A program made the translations under genes and the position numbers. From Clostridia bacterium (lineage in GTDB: Bacteria > Bacillota > Clostridia > Oscillospirales > Acutalibacteraceae), in the NCBI GenBank assembly GCA_017521925.1, contig JAFXBG010000002.1, positions 1-64,000 of the forward strand: a DNA stretch of 64,000 nt. The letters are read 5' to 3'. Of the stretch, positions 55,392 through 63,724 are shown piece after piece (positions within the stretch are counted from its first letter, which is position 1; the number at the start of each line of letters is the position of its first letter). Under the pieces are notes generated by a model. That model saw nothing but the letters and a program-made list of their open reading frames with translations. It searched no databases and was not told the DNA's origin.

Positions 55392-56111
55392 TTACCAGTG
55401 TTCGCCGAGGATAAAGTTTACGCCTTCCTGTTTTAACTTTTCAAGGCGAAGGTTGTAAGCATCCATTGCTTCGTTTTCAAAAGCAACATCGCCCTCAAAT
55501 CCCGCCAAAGACAAAATATGCTTTGTAAGCTTTGGGTTAAGAGGTAATATCGGACCTAACACATAGGTAGCAAAGAAATTTTTATAATGAATTCCTTCAT
55601 TTAAATCATCAGGATTATTACCAATACCGCCCTTAACCTTCATAAAAGAATAATCACACTGATTATAAATGTAAGAAAACTGAGAACGGCAACCAACAAC
55701 CTCAATATCCTCAAAATCACCTAAGAACATTGAGTTGTGGCGGAAATACTCAGAGCTTCGTTTTGAATAGAAAGGAAAGATTCCCAAAGCTTCTGTTTTT
55801 ATATCATCCTCTGCAATGTACTCACCAAAAAGCTCCATAGAATTTCCTGTGGCTAAAAACACCACACCGTCCTCAATAAGTTCGTTAATACGGTTTACAT
55901 AGGGCTTAAGGGCATTTATGGCGAAAATCTGGCTTTTCTCGGTCATTGAACCAAGGCAAATCATATCAACATCATTTTCGATAAAATAAGGCTTGGACTG
56001 TAAAGATGTTTCGATAAACTCTGCATCCTTGCAAGTTTTCTTAAGATAAAGAACATTACCGGCATCACCGTAAACTGTTGAAAGCTCAGGAAAAAGAAGT
56101 TCTATTTTCAT
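55392..56111 (-). CDS. GatD-like glutamine amidotransferase homologue lacking catalytic Cys and His
   Basis: 239 residues. Overall match to GatD, the amidase partner of MurT: FPELSTVYGDAGNVLYLKK, GIFPFYSK, GGIGNN, EGIHYKNFFATYV.GPILPLNP. But the nucleophile elbow, normally ICGGYQ.LG, reads ATGNSMELFG with Gly at position 89, and the catalytic His (normally YLHGP) is Leu185 in YVLGP. Glutamine hydrolysis should be impossible by the known mechanism. It overlaps murT by 4 bases (ATGA), so it is probably a structural or regulatory partner, or decaying. Normal GatD-MurT amidates D-Glu of lipid II. Confidence 0.85.
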   Translation of the reverse strand: MKIELLFPELSTVYGDAGNVLYLKKTCKDAEFIETSLQSKPYFIENDVDMICLGSMTEKSQIFAINALKPYVNRINELIEDGVVFLATGNSMELFGEYIAEDDIKTEALGIFPFYSKRSSEYFRHNSMFLGDFEDIEVVGCRSQFSYIYNQCDYSFMKVKGGIGNNPDDLNEGIHYKNFFATYVLGPILPLNPKLTKHILSLAGFEGDVAFENEAMDAYNLRLEKLKQEGVNFILGEHW

Positions 56112-57484
56112 TTTGTCTCTCCCCTTTCCTTTTTGATACGCTCGGTAATTTCTGCTGTTACCTTACCAGCCTCTGCAGAGGTGTAGATATCGTATACTAT
56201 GTAAACGGTTTCTACATCGCTTATATCTGCATAATTTAAAACATCAAGATGTTTTGGAATACAGATAATCTTGCTTTCATCAATACCTGCCAGTAACATT
56301 CTGAGCTTATGGTCAAGGTATCTGTCACCGCCAAGAACAATCTTTGTAACGCTTTCATCGTTTAAGAACTCATAGTCTGTATCGTAAAACCATGCTACAG
56401 TTTCACTTTTCTTGGGGTTCTCGAAGATTTCGTCAAGAACCATTAACAGAAGCTTTTTAGATTTGTCCTTTTTGATATTTTCAAATACCGTTGAAACTGC
56501 TGTAGGGTTATGAGTTTTTGCAAGCTTTCTATGAATATTTACTCCGCATACAACCTCGCTGCCTTCTCTGGATGCAGGAGGTTTTATACTTTCAAGTGCT
56601 TTTGCGATATTCTCAGGCTTTTCACCAATATCACGAAGAATTGACACCATAGCAGCTGTGTTGTAAATATTATGAATTGCAGAGTTAGGAATAGGATAAG
56701 TAAACTTACCACCCTTTTCACTTACAACCATATGGGTATCGTTGGCAGACTCTACAAGATAATCTCTTTCGGAGTTTTTATATCCGCATTTTGAACATTT
56801 ATACTCGCCGATATTACGATAATTGCGATAAGTATACCGGGGCTTGCCACCGCACTTAAGGCAAACAGGATAATCATCGACCATTGTATCCAGAGGATTT
56901 GTGCCAAGATACTTGGCACCAAAAGCCACACGGCGATTGTTTTCGCCAATAAGTGAGCTTACTGGGTCATCGCCACACATAACAACTACACTTTCAGGAG
57001 AGCCTTCGGCTGCACGTCTTAAACGGTCTGCTATATACTCAGGGTTACCGTTTCGAAGCATTGAATCGCGGGAAACGTTATTAACAATCAGGTAAGCCGG
57101 TTTAAGACGAGGCACATTTACAGGAGAAATCAGCTCGTCCGCCTCAATAATTGCAACGTCCTTTATAGGCTTATTAAAGATACTTACAGCATCCAGAAGA
57201 CATCTTGCCTGACCTGCGTTGTGGTTTGCACCCCAGTCATTGTAGGCTACTTTGTAACCAAGCTTTTTGAGGGTTTCGGCAAGCATATTTGAAATCGTTG
57301 TTTTACCGTTGGTGCCTGTTACAACTATTGTAAGTTTTGGCTTAGCAACTCTTGCTAAAAAGTCCTCGCAGATACGTACCGACACCATACCGGGACGGTC
57401 GTCACGTTCTGCGTGGAAAAGTTTCCACAAAAACAGAAAGGTTTTGCCACCCCATAACCCAATCCAGAATCTGAACTTATTCAT
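56108..57484 (-). CDS. murT: MurT-type Mur ligase (lipid II isoglutaminyl synthase subunit)
   Basis: 458 residues. Walker-type ATP loop VVTGTNGKTTISNML, central Mur ligase domain (YIVNNVSRDSMLRNGN), the zinc-ribbon insertion specific to MurT (CLKCGGKPRY and YKCSKCGYKN, four Cys) and the DUF1727 C-terminal domain (KTHNPTAVSTVFENI). It activates the alpha-carboxylate of D-Glu in the peptidoglycan stem. AAGGAAG precedes the ATG. Its normal partner GatD is present only as a catalytically dead homologue. Confidence 0.92.
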   Translation of the reverse strand: MNKFRFWIGLWGGKTFLFLWKLFHAERDDRPGMVSVRICEDFLARVAKPKLTIVVTGTNGKTTISNMLAETLKKLGYKVAYNDWGANHNAGQARCLLDAVSIFNKPIKDVAIIEADELISPVNVPRLKPAYLIVNNVSRDSMLRNGNPEYIADRLRRAAEGSPESVVVMCGDDPVSSLIGENNRRVAFGAKYLGTNPLDTMVDDYPVCLKCGGKPRYTYRNYRNIGEYKCSKCGYKNSERDYLVESANDTHMVVSEKGGKFTYPIPNSAIHNIYNTAAMVSILRDIGEKPENIAKALESIKPPASREGSEVVCGVNIHRKLAKTHNPTAVSTVFENIKKDKSKKLLLMVLDEIFENPKKSETVAWFYDTDYEFLNDESVTKIVLGGDRYLDHKLRMLLAGIDESKIICIPKHLDVLNYADISDVETVYIVYDIYTSAEAGKVTAEITERIKKERGETK

Positions 57485-57495
57485 AACAATCTTCC

Positions 57496-59136
57496 TTACT
57501 TCTTAATTAAATGAAGTTTTCTTAAAATCCCTTTAAGTGTGTTTTTATCCATAACATCGGTAATTGCGCCGAAAAGATACGCAAGTACACCATACACCAA
57601 AGCACCTGCGACCGCATATACTCCAAGCTGAAGTAAAAGTACAACTCCTCTTGAATCTACCACAGGACACAAAAGCTTTAAAAGAATTACTGCCACCACC
57701 ATTGCACCAACAGGTACAATTACTTTTAATACAATCTTCAGAGAGGGTGTAAATCCTACTTTGTGTCTCTTATAGAGAGAAATCAAAAGCAAAGCAAGGG
57801 TTACTGTCTCGCCAAGAATACTTGCTGCTGTTGCACCAAGATATGCGGGTATGCCAAGATTATTAAAAAGATAAATCAACGGTAAATCCATACAGGCGTT
57901 GATTACAATACCCACAAGGGTGAAAATAATAACGTGCTTACCCATATCTATACTCTGCATAGACATACTCACAACAGCCACAACAGACGCTATAACGTTA
58001 AGAGCTATAGCAAAAGCAAGAATACCTGCACCATAATCGCTTTGTCCGTAGAAAATACGATAAACAGGCTCAGCCAAAGTGATGATTCCTGCTGCCATAG
58101 GCAAGGATACAACAATAATTGTACCTATGCCCTGATTAAGCTTAAACTTAACCTCATCCAGTTTGCCCTGAGCAAAGCTTTCTGCCATATGAGGTGCAAT
58201 ACTGTTTGTAAGTCCCATAGACAGAGCAGTTACAATCATACAAATTTTAGGTATCCAGGTAGAAGCAATACTTGTGATTGTCTGGGTATCTACCTCGCTA
58301 TATCCTACATTCTGAAGGCCTACAAGCAAAAGCTTCATATCCACAATACTGTAAAGGCTCGCAGAAACAGACACAAGAACAATAGAAACACAATAAGTAA
58401 AAATCTTTTTGAGTATCTGTCTGGTGCTTTCGGGGACTTCTTCAACTTCGCAATCAAAAAGCTCTTTGCTTTTGCGGGTTTTAAGAAGCAGATACACAAG
58501 TGCAGCACCTGCACCGACAGACGCACCAAAAAGTGCCACACAAACGCCGATAGTTGTGCTTAATTTAAACGCGTAGATAACCAGGGACGCACCTGCAAGC
58601 ACAAAGACAATGCGAACAATTTGCTCAATAACCTGGCTGGTTGAAGAAGCAGAAAGACATTTATGGCCCTGCAGGTATCCTCGTTTCATACTAAGAAACG
58701 GTACAATAAGCAAACATACAGACACAGCCCTTATGGCTAACGCTACCTCGTTAACAGTAACACCTTCGGTCATATCTGCAAGAAAAAATCCTGCAAGCTG
58801 CTTTGCAAAAATCTGCAGAATAAGAAACGCCAGCACCGACACAGCTACTACAATCTTAAGTCCCAGGCTGTAGGCTTTTTCTTTGGTTTTATACATTCCC
58901 TTTGAGGCGTATTCGCTTATTACAATGCTTATGGCTATAGGAATACCTGATGTAGAAATATCGAGAAAAAGCACATAAATATTAAACGCCAAGGCATAAA
59001 TTACACTGCCTCTCTCGCCTATTATTTCATAGAACGGAATGTTATATAGAGCACCCAATAGCTTGGTAATAACTATAGCTCCGTAGGTAATAACAGCGCC
59101 CTCTATGAAAGAATTTTTCTTAAGTTTTCCTCCCAA
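57496..59136 (-). CDS. SpoVB/MurJ-like polysaccharide or lipid II flippase
   Basis: 546 residues, about 14 membrane helices of the MOP superfamily. It opens KKNSFIEGAVITYGAIVITKLLGALYNIPFYEIIG in segments typical of SpoVB/YtgP proteins, and ends in a short basic tail. These move lipid-linked glycans across the membrane for cortex or cell wall synthesis. The start is TTG at 59136 with AGGAG 8 bases upstream. It precedes murT by 11 bases, so the three wall genes form one operon. Confidence 0.88.
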   Translation of the reverse strand: MGGKLKKNSFIEGAVITYGAIVITKLLGALYNIPFYEIIGERGSVIYALAFNIYVLFLDISTSGIPIAISIVISEYASKGMYKTKEKAYSLGLKIVVAVSVLAFLILQIFAKQLAGFFLADMTEGVTVNEVALAIRAVSVCLLIVPFLSMKRGYLQGHKCLSASSTSQVIEQIVRIVFVLAGASLVIYAFKLSTTIGVCVALFGASVGAGAALVYLLLKTRKSKELFDCEVEEVPESTRQILKKIFTYCVSIVLVSVSASLYSIVDMKLLLVGLQNVGYSEVDTQTITSIASTWIPKICMIVTALSMGLTNSIAPHMAESFAQGKLDEVKFKLNQGIGTIIVVSLPMAAGIITLAEPVYRIFYGQSDYGAGILAFAIALNVIASVVAVVSMSMQSIDMGKHVIIFTLVGIVINACMDLPLIYLFNNLGIPAYLGATAASILGETVTLALLLISLYKRHKVGFTPSLKIVLKVIVPVGAMVVAVILLKLLCPVVDSRGVVLLLQLGVYAVAGALVYGVLAYLFGAITDVMDKNTLKGILRKLHLIKK

Positions 59137-59239
59137 ACTTACATCTCCTGTTCATTAAATTACTCATATTTTTTACATATAATTATACATTATAATATTA
59201 TCATATTGTGTTGTTTTTTTCAATATGAAAATAATGAAA

Positions 59240-59266
59240 GAAACCGTCGCTTCAGTTAGCGACGGC
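59240..59266 (-). terminator. Terminator overlapping the end of the zinc-ribbon gene
   Basis: GCCGTCGC pairs with GCGACGG, followed by TTTCTTTC on the minus strand. The 5' arm encodes the last residues (Ser-Arg-Arg) and the stop codon of the gene it ends. Confidence 0.75.
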
Positions 59267-59522
59267 TTTTGGCTTTTATTATTTCATCGGCAGAAAACCG
59301 AGTTTTGCAATTGGGACATTTAAGCATTTTGTAAATAAACTTAACATCTCCGCTTAAAAATGTATCACCCATAGAAAAGTCATAATTTGGGGCTTCGGGA
59401 GAGTTTGAATTAACAATCTTTGAATCTTTTATGACATTTAATTTTGTATTACATTTAAGGCAATAGCGCTTCTTTAAAAAGAAAAATGGATGCGAATTGA
59501 TATGTTTTACACCTGAAATCAT
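59256..59522 (-). CDS. Small zinc-ribbon protein
   Basis: 88 residues with two CxxC pairs: YCLKCNTKLN near 21 and KCPNCKTRFSADEII near 68, a split zinc ribbon around a 40-residue insertion. Function unknown. AGGTGATTTT precedes the ATG, and it starts 4 bases after the preceding gene, so it is in an operon with the membrane protein upstream. Confidence 0.7.
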   Translation of the reverse strand: MISGVKHINSHPFFFLKKRYCLKCNTKLNVIKDSKIVNSNSPEAPNYDFSMGDTFLSGDVKFIYKMLKCPNCKTRFSADEIIKAKSRR

Positions 59523-59526
59523 AAAA

Positions 59527-60171
59527 TCACCTTACCTCTACCCTATGTCTTTCGTCAATATCGGTAAAAAGATTTGATAGTATTGTATCCCTATTAGACA
59601 GAGCATAACATATATAAAATTTCTCTCCATCAATGGAAACAGGGATTTTTTCAGCTTTATTACCATCAATATAAACGTCATTATCAGAATCTATTGGAAG
59701 ATATATAAGTGATATCGATTTTTCACCTTTAGAAGTATCTATATTTGTATAGTAATAATAATTCATATCTGATGATGGTAAAGATTTATAAAAATCCGCA
59801 AAACCACCTGTAAACGAAACTGTGCCGTCTTTATTATTCTTTAATATTCTGACGGCATAATTATTGCTGTAATCACTATCAAAATCCCAACAATATTTAT
59901 AAAAAGCTATTTGATTCCCATCATACTCAAAAGAATACACCACTTCATAAGGCGGACAATAATCGAGGCTTGTATCATTAAGAGCACGTTCTTCTGCTTC
60001 ATAAGCTTCGAAAGCTTCATAAACACCAGAAAACATCTCGCCAACACAAGCGGCATTAGTGTTTTCAACAATATTTGTCACAATGTTATTTATACCTAAA
60101 ATAGCTAACAAGAGTAAAATTAAACCCACAACGCAGGAAGACAAAATAATTATAAGCCGTTTTTGTTTCAT
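59527..60171 (-). CDS. Membrane-anchored hypothetical protein
   Basis: 214 residues. One N-terminal membrane helix (LIIILSSCVVGLILLLLAIL), then an outside domain rich in Tyr, Asp and Asn (YEVVYSFEYDGNQIAFYKY, DFYKSLPSSDMNYYYYTNID). No family recognised. GAGGTGATATT precedes the ATG. It is paired with the zinc-ribbon gene downstream. Confidence 0.65.
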   Translation of the reverse strand: MKQKRLIIILSSCVVGLILLLLAILGINNIVTNIVENTNAACVGEMFSGVYEAFEAYEAEERALNDTSLDYCPPYEVVYSFEYDGNQIAFYKYCWDFDSDYSNNYAVRILKNNKDGTVSFTGGFADFYKSLPSSDMNYYYYTNIDTSKGEKSISLIYLPIDSDNDVYIDGNKAEKIPVSIDGEKFYICYALSNRDTILSNLFTDIDERHRVEVR

Positions 60172-60384
60172 AATATCACCTCTAACTTCATATTAGCATA
60201 ATCGTCGATTAGTGTCAACAATCTTATTCAAAGGTAATTCTGTCGGGAATCGGCGTGTGCTGACGCACACTTTTGGCTCGGCTACCCAATGCTTCGCATT
60301 CGGTACCAGCCTCACCGCTCTGAGCTAAAAATGATACACTGTATCATTTTCTTAACGCTCAGACCCTCTCGGGTTCGTTTCCGC
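60172..60384. other. Spacer with several palindromes, likely edge of the recombinase element
   Basis: No gene seen. It contains GTGTG-5-CACAC-like, AAAATGATACA-C-TGTATCATTTT (perfect, about 60328-60350) inside a wider TGAGC/GCTCA stem, and GAATGCGAAGCATT. It lies directly after the recombinase gene, where an attachment site could be, but no direct repeat marking the boundary could be identified within the window. Confidence 0.4.
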
Positions 60385-61929
60385 TTACATAAAAAAACAG
60401 TACAGCACAAAAGTGCTGTACTGTTTTTTTGGTGGAGCGTCCGCAACCAAGTGTGAACACTCCGATTTTGCTTGATTTATGCCGTCAAAATAGTCGTTGA
60501 CTTCATCGATAAGCACATCGTCAATCTCAATCGGCTTTTCGCTACCGTTAAGTATAATTCTGAACTTATCATCAAAGAGGTAGATGGCACCAACGAAGAT
60601 GTTAATCAAACTACGCCGTCTGTGTATGTTATTGAGACTGCCATTCTTCAACTTGTACAGAAAGTCAGTAACATCTTGCTCGCTGAGAATAAACTGCTTG
60701 CTGATCTCTAAGGCGAGCTGTCCTTCCAGAGACTTCTTTTCCTGCTGCCGCTTGTTGATACGCTCGGTTATCATATCGACCGATTGACCGCTCTCCAACG
60801 CCTTCCATAGGTTCTCAATAGCAACATCAATCTCCTGAATAGCCGATTTGATTCGCTTAATTGTCGCCGTGTCCATATCCGCCTTGCAGACCTTGGCAAC
60901 CTCGGCGGCAATTCTTTTTATGTTACTGTCGGTGAGCATTTTGTAACAAGCATTAACGATACGAGCCTCGATAAGCTCCTTGCTGACAACTTTTTTATGG
61001 CATAGTTTTTTCTTTGCGTTCTTGCAAGTGTAGTAGTGATATGCCTTACCGGACTTGCCAGTGCCGCCGTAGCCGATCATCATTTCTTTGCAATAGCCAC
61101 AAAACAGTTTGGTGGTAAGTAGATATTCTTCTTTGCCACGGGAACGGGCAGGAGCTTTCTTGTTGCGATCAAGCATACGCTGTACCCGTTCAAATAGTTC
61201 ATCATCAATGATGCGAGGCATACCACCAGGAGTCTCAGTATCTTTGTAAATGTAATATCCGATGTACCGCTTGTTCCTTAAAAGGCGATGAAGACTGTTC
61301 TTATTGAACGGCTTGCCGAGAGAGGTTTTTATCTGTCTTGCATTTAGATCTGTGATGATCTCGGTAACGGTTTTGCCGCTTGCGTACTGCTCAAATATCT
61401 CACGAACGATAGGCGCTGTTTCGGGATTGATATGGAATCTGCGATCCTTGTCCACGGTATAACCAAGACCGGGATTACTGCCGTTGCTCAAACACTTTTC
61501 GGCATTGATATCCATACCACGGCGAATCTTTTGAGAAAGCTCGGCAGAGAAATATTCAGCCATACTTTCCAATACACCCTCAACGAGAATACCGCTTGCA
61601 TCATCGGTGATGTTTTCCCTTGCGGAGAGAACACGAACACCGTTCTTTTTCAATATGGATTTGTTTACTGCACTGTCATAACGGTTGCGGGCGAATCGGT
61701 CAAGCTGATACACAAGAACACCATCAAAGGTATGCTTGCTGCTGTCGGCAATCATATGCTGAAATTCAGCACGATTATCCGTTGTGCCGCTTTGCGCACG
61801 GTCAATGTATTTGCCAATTACCGTATAACCGTTGTTTTTGGCGTACTCATAGCAGACCTGCAACTGACCTTCAATAGATTGCTCCGTCTGACTGTGGCTT
61901 GAATATCTTGCGTAGATTACAACTCTCAT
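60385..61929 (-). CDS. Large serine recombinase (site-specific integrase)
   Basis: 514 residues. Resolvase domain at 1-140 with catalytic serine in YARYSSHSQTEQSIEGQL and QLDRFARNRYD; recombinase domain (GYTVDKDRRFHINPETAPIVREIFEQYASG in pieces, NSLHRLLRNKRYIGYYIY); zinc ribbon LFCGYCKEMMIGYGG..YHYYTCKNAKKKLC; then a coiled coil. The last 14 codons run through a perfect terminator hairpin (60394-60426). Strong AGGAGG before the ATG. It integrates and excises mobile DNA; with the excisionase-like gene upstream it marks an integrated element. Confidence 0.93.
   Translation of the reverse strand: MRVVIYARYSSHSQTEQSIEGQLQVCYEYAKNNGYTVIGKYIDRAQSGTTDNRAEFQHMIADSSKHTFDGVLVYQLDRFARNRYDSAVNKSILKKNGVRVLSARENITDDASGILVEGVLESMAEYFSAELSQKIRRGMDINAEKCLSNGSNPGLGYTVDKDRRFHINPETAPIVREIFEQYASGKTVTEIITDLNARQIKTSLGKPFNKNSLHRLLRNKRYIGYYIYKDTETPGGMPRIIDDELFERVQRMLDRNKKAPARSRGKEEYLLTTKLFCGYCKEMMIGYGGTGKSGKAYHYYTCKNAKKKLCHKKVVSKELIEARIVNACYKMLTDSNIKRIAAEVAKVCKADMDTATIKRIKSAIQEIDVAIENLWKALESGQSVDMITERINKRQQEKKSLEGQLALEISKQFILSEQDVTDFLYKLKNGSLNNIHRRRSLINIFVGAIYLFDDKFRIILNGSEKPIEIDDVLIDEVNDYFDGINQAKSECSHLVADAPPKKQYSTFVLYCFFM
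60388..60430 (-). terminator. Terminator inside the 3' end of the recombinase gene
   Basis: ACAGTACAGCAC pairs with GTGCTGTACTGT around AAAA/TTTT, flanked by A- and T-runs, so it works in both directions. It lies inside the last codons of the reading frame. Confidence 0.85.
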
Positions 61930-61946
61930 AGATTCACCTCCTGGTT

Positions 61947-62789
61947 TTATGCTTGTATCGAAAATTCCATACTTTTGTTTTTGCTTATCAATTTAACATC
62001 AGAGTATGATTTGAAATATATACAGTCAGGTTCGTTTTTTAAGAAGAATTTTTGCTCATATACATTTTGAAAACAGTCAAAATATCGTAAGGTCAATATT
62101 AAATCGTCTTGCATAGAAGTGCCGTTATCAATTCCAATATACAAATATAGTTCATCATCCTTTTTGACAGACAATGCTTTTTCGTCTGGGTATTCTTTCC
62201 CATTTATATTTATTGAAAGTTTAACTTGATGAGCAGTATTATTACCGCAATTAACAACGGAGATAAGTTTGTTTAACTGACTTCTTTCAATCCCAGGAAT
62301 CTTATCATACGGAATCCAGTATGTACCCGCAGAATTTACAAAGAAACCATGTGTTTTAAGATAATCAAGAACTACAATATCCCTGTTAGGCGCTGAAATC
62401 TTTGCATTAGGATCTACTGCTTTTTGGTAGTCTGCGGTTTGAATAAGAAATTGCGGAAGGTTAGATAATCGTATTTTTTCGTTCTCAACTTCTAATAGCA
62501 TTTTATCTTTATTATCGTTCTCTTGTTTATGCTGTTGATTTTGCCACAGCGCAAGAAAACTCAAAAAGGTTGTACCGATAAAAGCTTCAAAACCTGCTAT
62601 ATATGAAATTACATCTCCGGCATCCCATTCTGCTTGTATCCATTCTATATTGCTGTTCCACTTAAAAAGAAAATGTACTACAATCAACGGCAATGCAAAT
62701 AGCAAAATTGCAATTATACAACTAAGTGTTTTATGTTCGATTATCTTGTCTAGAAAATCGTTCAATCTTTTTGGGTTCTTGTTGTTCAT
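61947..62789 (-). CDS. Hypothetical two-helix membrane protein of the mobile element
   Basis: 280 residues. Two membrane helices near the N-terminus (LSCIIAILLFALPLIVVHFLF; VISYIAGFEAFIGTTFLSFLA), a short coiled stretch (NQQHKQENDNKDKMLLEVEN) and a soluble beta-rich C-terminal domain (CGNNTAHQVKLSININGKEY). Family unknown; the layout recalls membrane effector or superinfection-type proteins in mobile elements. The start overlaps the excisionase stop (GCATGA), and GGAGGAAA precedes it. Confidence 0.7.
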   Translation of the reverse strand: MNNKNPKRLNDFLDKIIEHKTLSCIIAILLFALPLIVVHFLFKWNSNIEWIQAEWDAGDVISYIAGFEAFIGTTFLSFLALWQNQQHKQENDNKDKMLLEVENEKIRLSNLPQFLIQTADYQKAVDPNAKISAPNRDIVVLDYLKTHGFFVNSAGTYWIPYDKIPGIERSQLNKLISVVNCGNNTAHQVKLSININGKEYPDEKALSVKKDDELYLYIGIDNGTSMQDDLILTLRYFDCFQNVYEQKFFLKNEPDCIYFKSYSDVKLISKNKSMEFSIQA

Positions 62790-62977
62790 GCATTTTCCTC
62801 CGCTTGACCACTATTCACCCACGCATCAATTTCGGAAAGTTTGAATTTCCACTTTTTGCCGATCTTATGTGCTGGCATACCTTTGTTTGCGATCCATTTA
62901 AGTGCAGAATCACGGCTGATGCCTAGATACTTACATATCTCCGCCATAGAATAATATTTATCTTCAAAATCGGTCAT
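62786..62977 (-). CDS. Excisionase-like helix-turn-helix protein
   Basis: 63 residues from MTDFEDKYYSMAEICKYLG, preceded by GAGGAGAG; the GTG nine bases earlier lies inside that site. MerR/Xis-type HTH of the DNA-binding excisionase family: YSMAEICKYLGISRDSALKW, then MPAHKIGKKWKFKLSEIDAWV. It likely acts with the recombinase in excision or regulates the element. Confidence 0.85.
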   Translation of the reverse strand: MTDFEDKYYSMAEICKYLGISRDSALKWIANKGMPAHKIGKKWKFKLSEIDAWVNSGQAEENA

Positions 62978-63007
62978 AATATTCACTCTCCTCGTTGATT
63001 ATATTAT

Positions 63008-63036
63008 ATTATATCATAAATATATGGTTTTGTAAA
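63008..63036 (-). promoter_or_regulatory. Promoter of the excisionase-recombinase operon
   Basis: TTTACA (63031-63036), 17 bp, TATAAT (63008-63013) on the minus strand, 31 bases before the excisionase start. Confidence 0.7.
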
Positions 63037-63180
63037 GACAACTGTAGGTTTATGCTGTTTTTGATGGTTTTAGATTGCTGAATTATTACGTAAACTTAAC
63101 GAGGTATTTATAAAATGTTTTAAACACAGGCGAAGCTCCGTTGTTGTTTTGAGTTTAATAGACTATTTTCGATATAATAC

Positions 63181-63210
63181 TTGATGTTATAAAGTCCCAT
63201 ATGATATAAT
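63181..63210 (+). promoter_or_regulatory. Promoter of the hypothetical/HELAH gene pair
   Basis: TTGATG (63181-63186), 18 bp, TATAAT (63205-63210), 29 bases before the ATG at 63239. Confidence 0.65.
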
Positions 63211-63238
63211 TAAAAAAACTAGTGATTAGGAGATTAAT

Positions 63239-63724
63239 ATGAGTAATACAACATTAACAGTTACAGATTGTCGTAAGAAAGCGGTTGATTTTCTTGAGAA
63301 AAGTAATTTAAATATGTTTTTGATTAATGAATATCTTGAGAATGATAGCGATGATTCAGTAACATTTCAGCAATACTATTTATGTCGCAATATCGTGTTC
63401 GATTCAATTTTCAAAGATGGGTTATATTACCAAGATGCTAATCGATCTGATAATTGGTTTCGTCGTATTGAAGATCAAGTGTACAAACTTATAAAGCACG
63501 ATAAAAACTACAAGTCAGATTCTATATATGTCCATATGATTCTGGGTGGTATTATATCTGAATTGATTAATTTTCTCACCGAATCTTTTTCAATAGATGC
63601 GTCTACTGCTTGTGGAGTATCATATTTGCTAATTTATACAGTTGCCAAGATTGGCCTAAATGCTTGGTGCCAAAAGTATGAAGAAGACCGGGGACATAAT
63701 GGAGTGAATGAAGATGACTGTTAA
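63239..63724 (+). CDS. Hypothetical helical protein, partner of the HELAH gene
   Basis: 161 residues, mostly helical (KKAVDFLEKSNLNMFLINEY, MILGGIISELINFLTESF), acidic at the end, no signal peptide. No family recognised. AGGAG precedes the ATG. Its stop overlaps the start of the next gene by 11 bases, so the two are translationally coupled and probably act together. Confidence 0.7.
   Translation: MSNTTLTVTDCRKKAVDFLEKSNLNMFLINEYLENDSDDSVTFQQYYLCRNIVFDSIFKDGLYYQDANRSDNWFRRIEDQVYKLIKHDKNYKSDSIYVHMILGGIISELINFLTESFSIDASTACGVSYLLIYTVAKIGLNAWCQKYEEDRGHNGVNEDDC

Noticed and set aside
57934-58563. 209-codon plus-strand frame
   Set aside because: Antisense of the SpoVB-like gene; its composition is that of complementary hydrophobic codons and no ribosome site is present.
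60328-60350. Perfect palindrome AAAATGATACA-C-TGTATCATTTT as attachment site
   Set aside because: Serine-recombinase sites are short imperfect dyads with a central dinucleotide, and no second copy is visible in the window, so assignment would be a guess.
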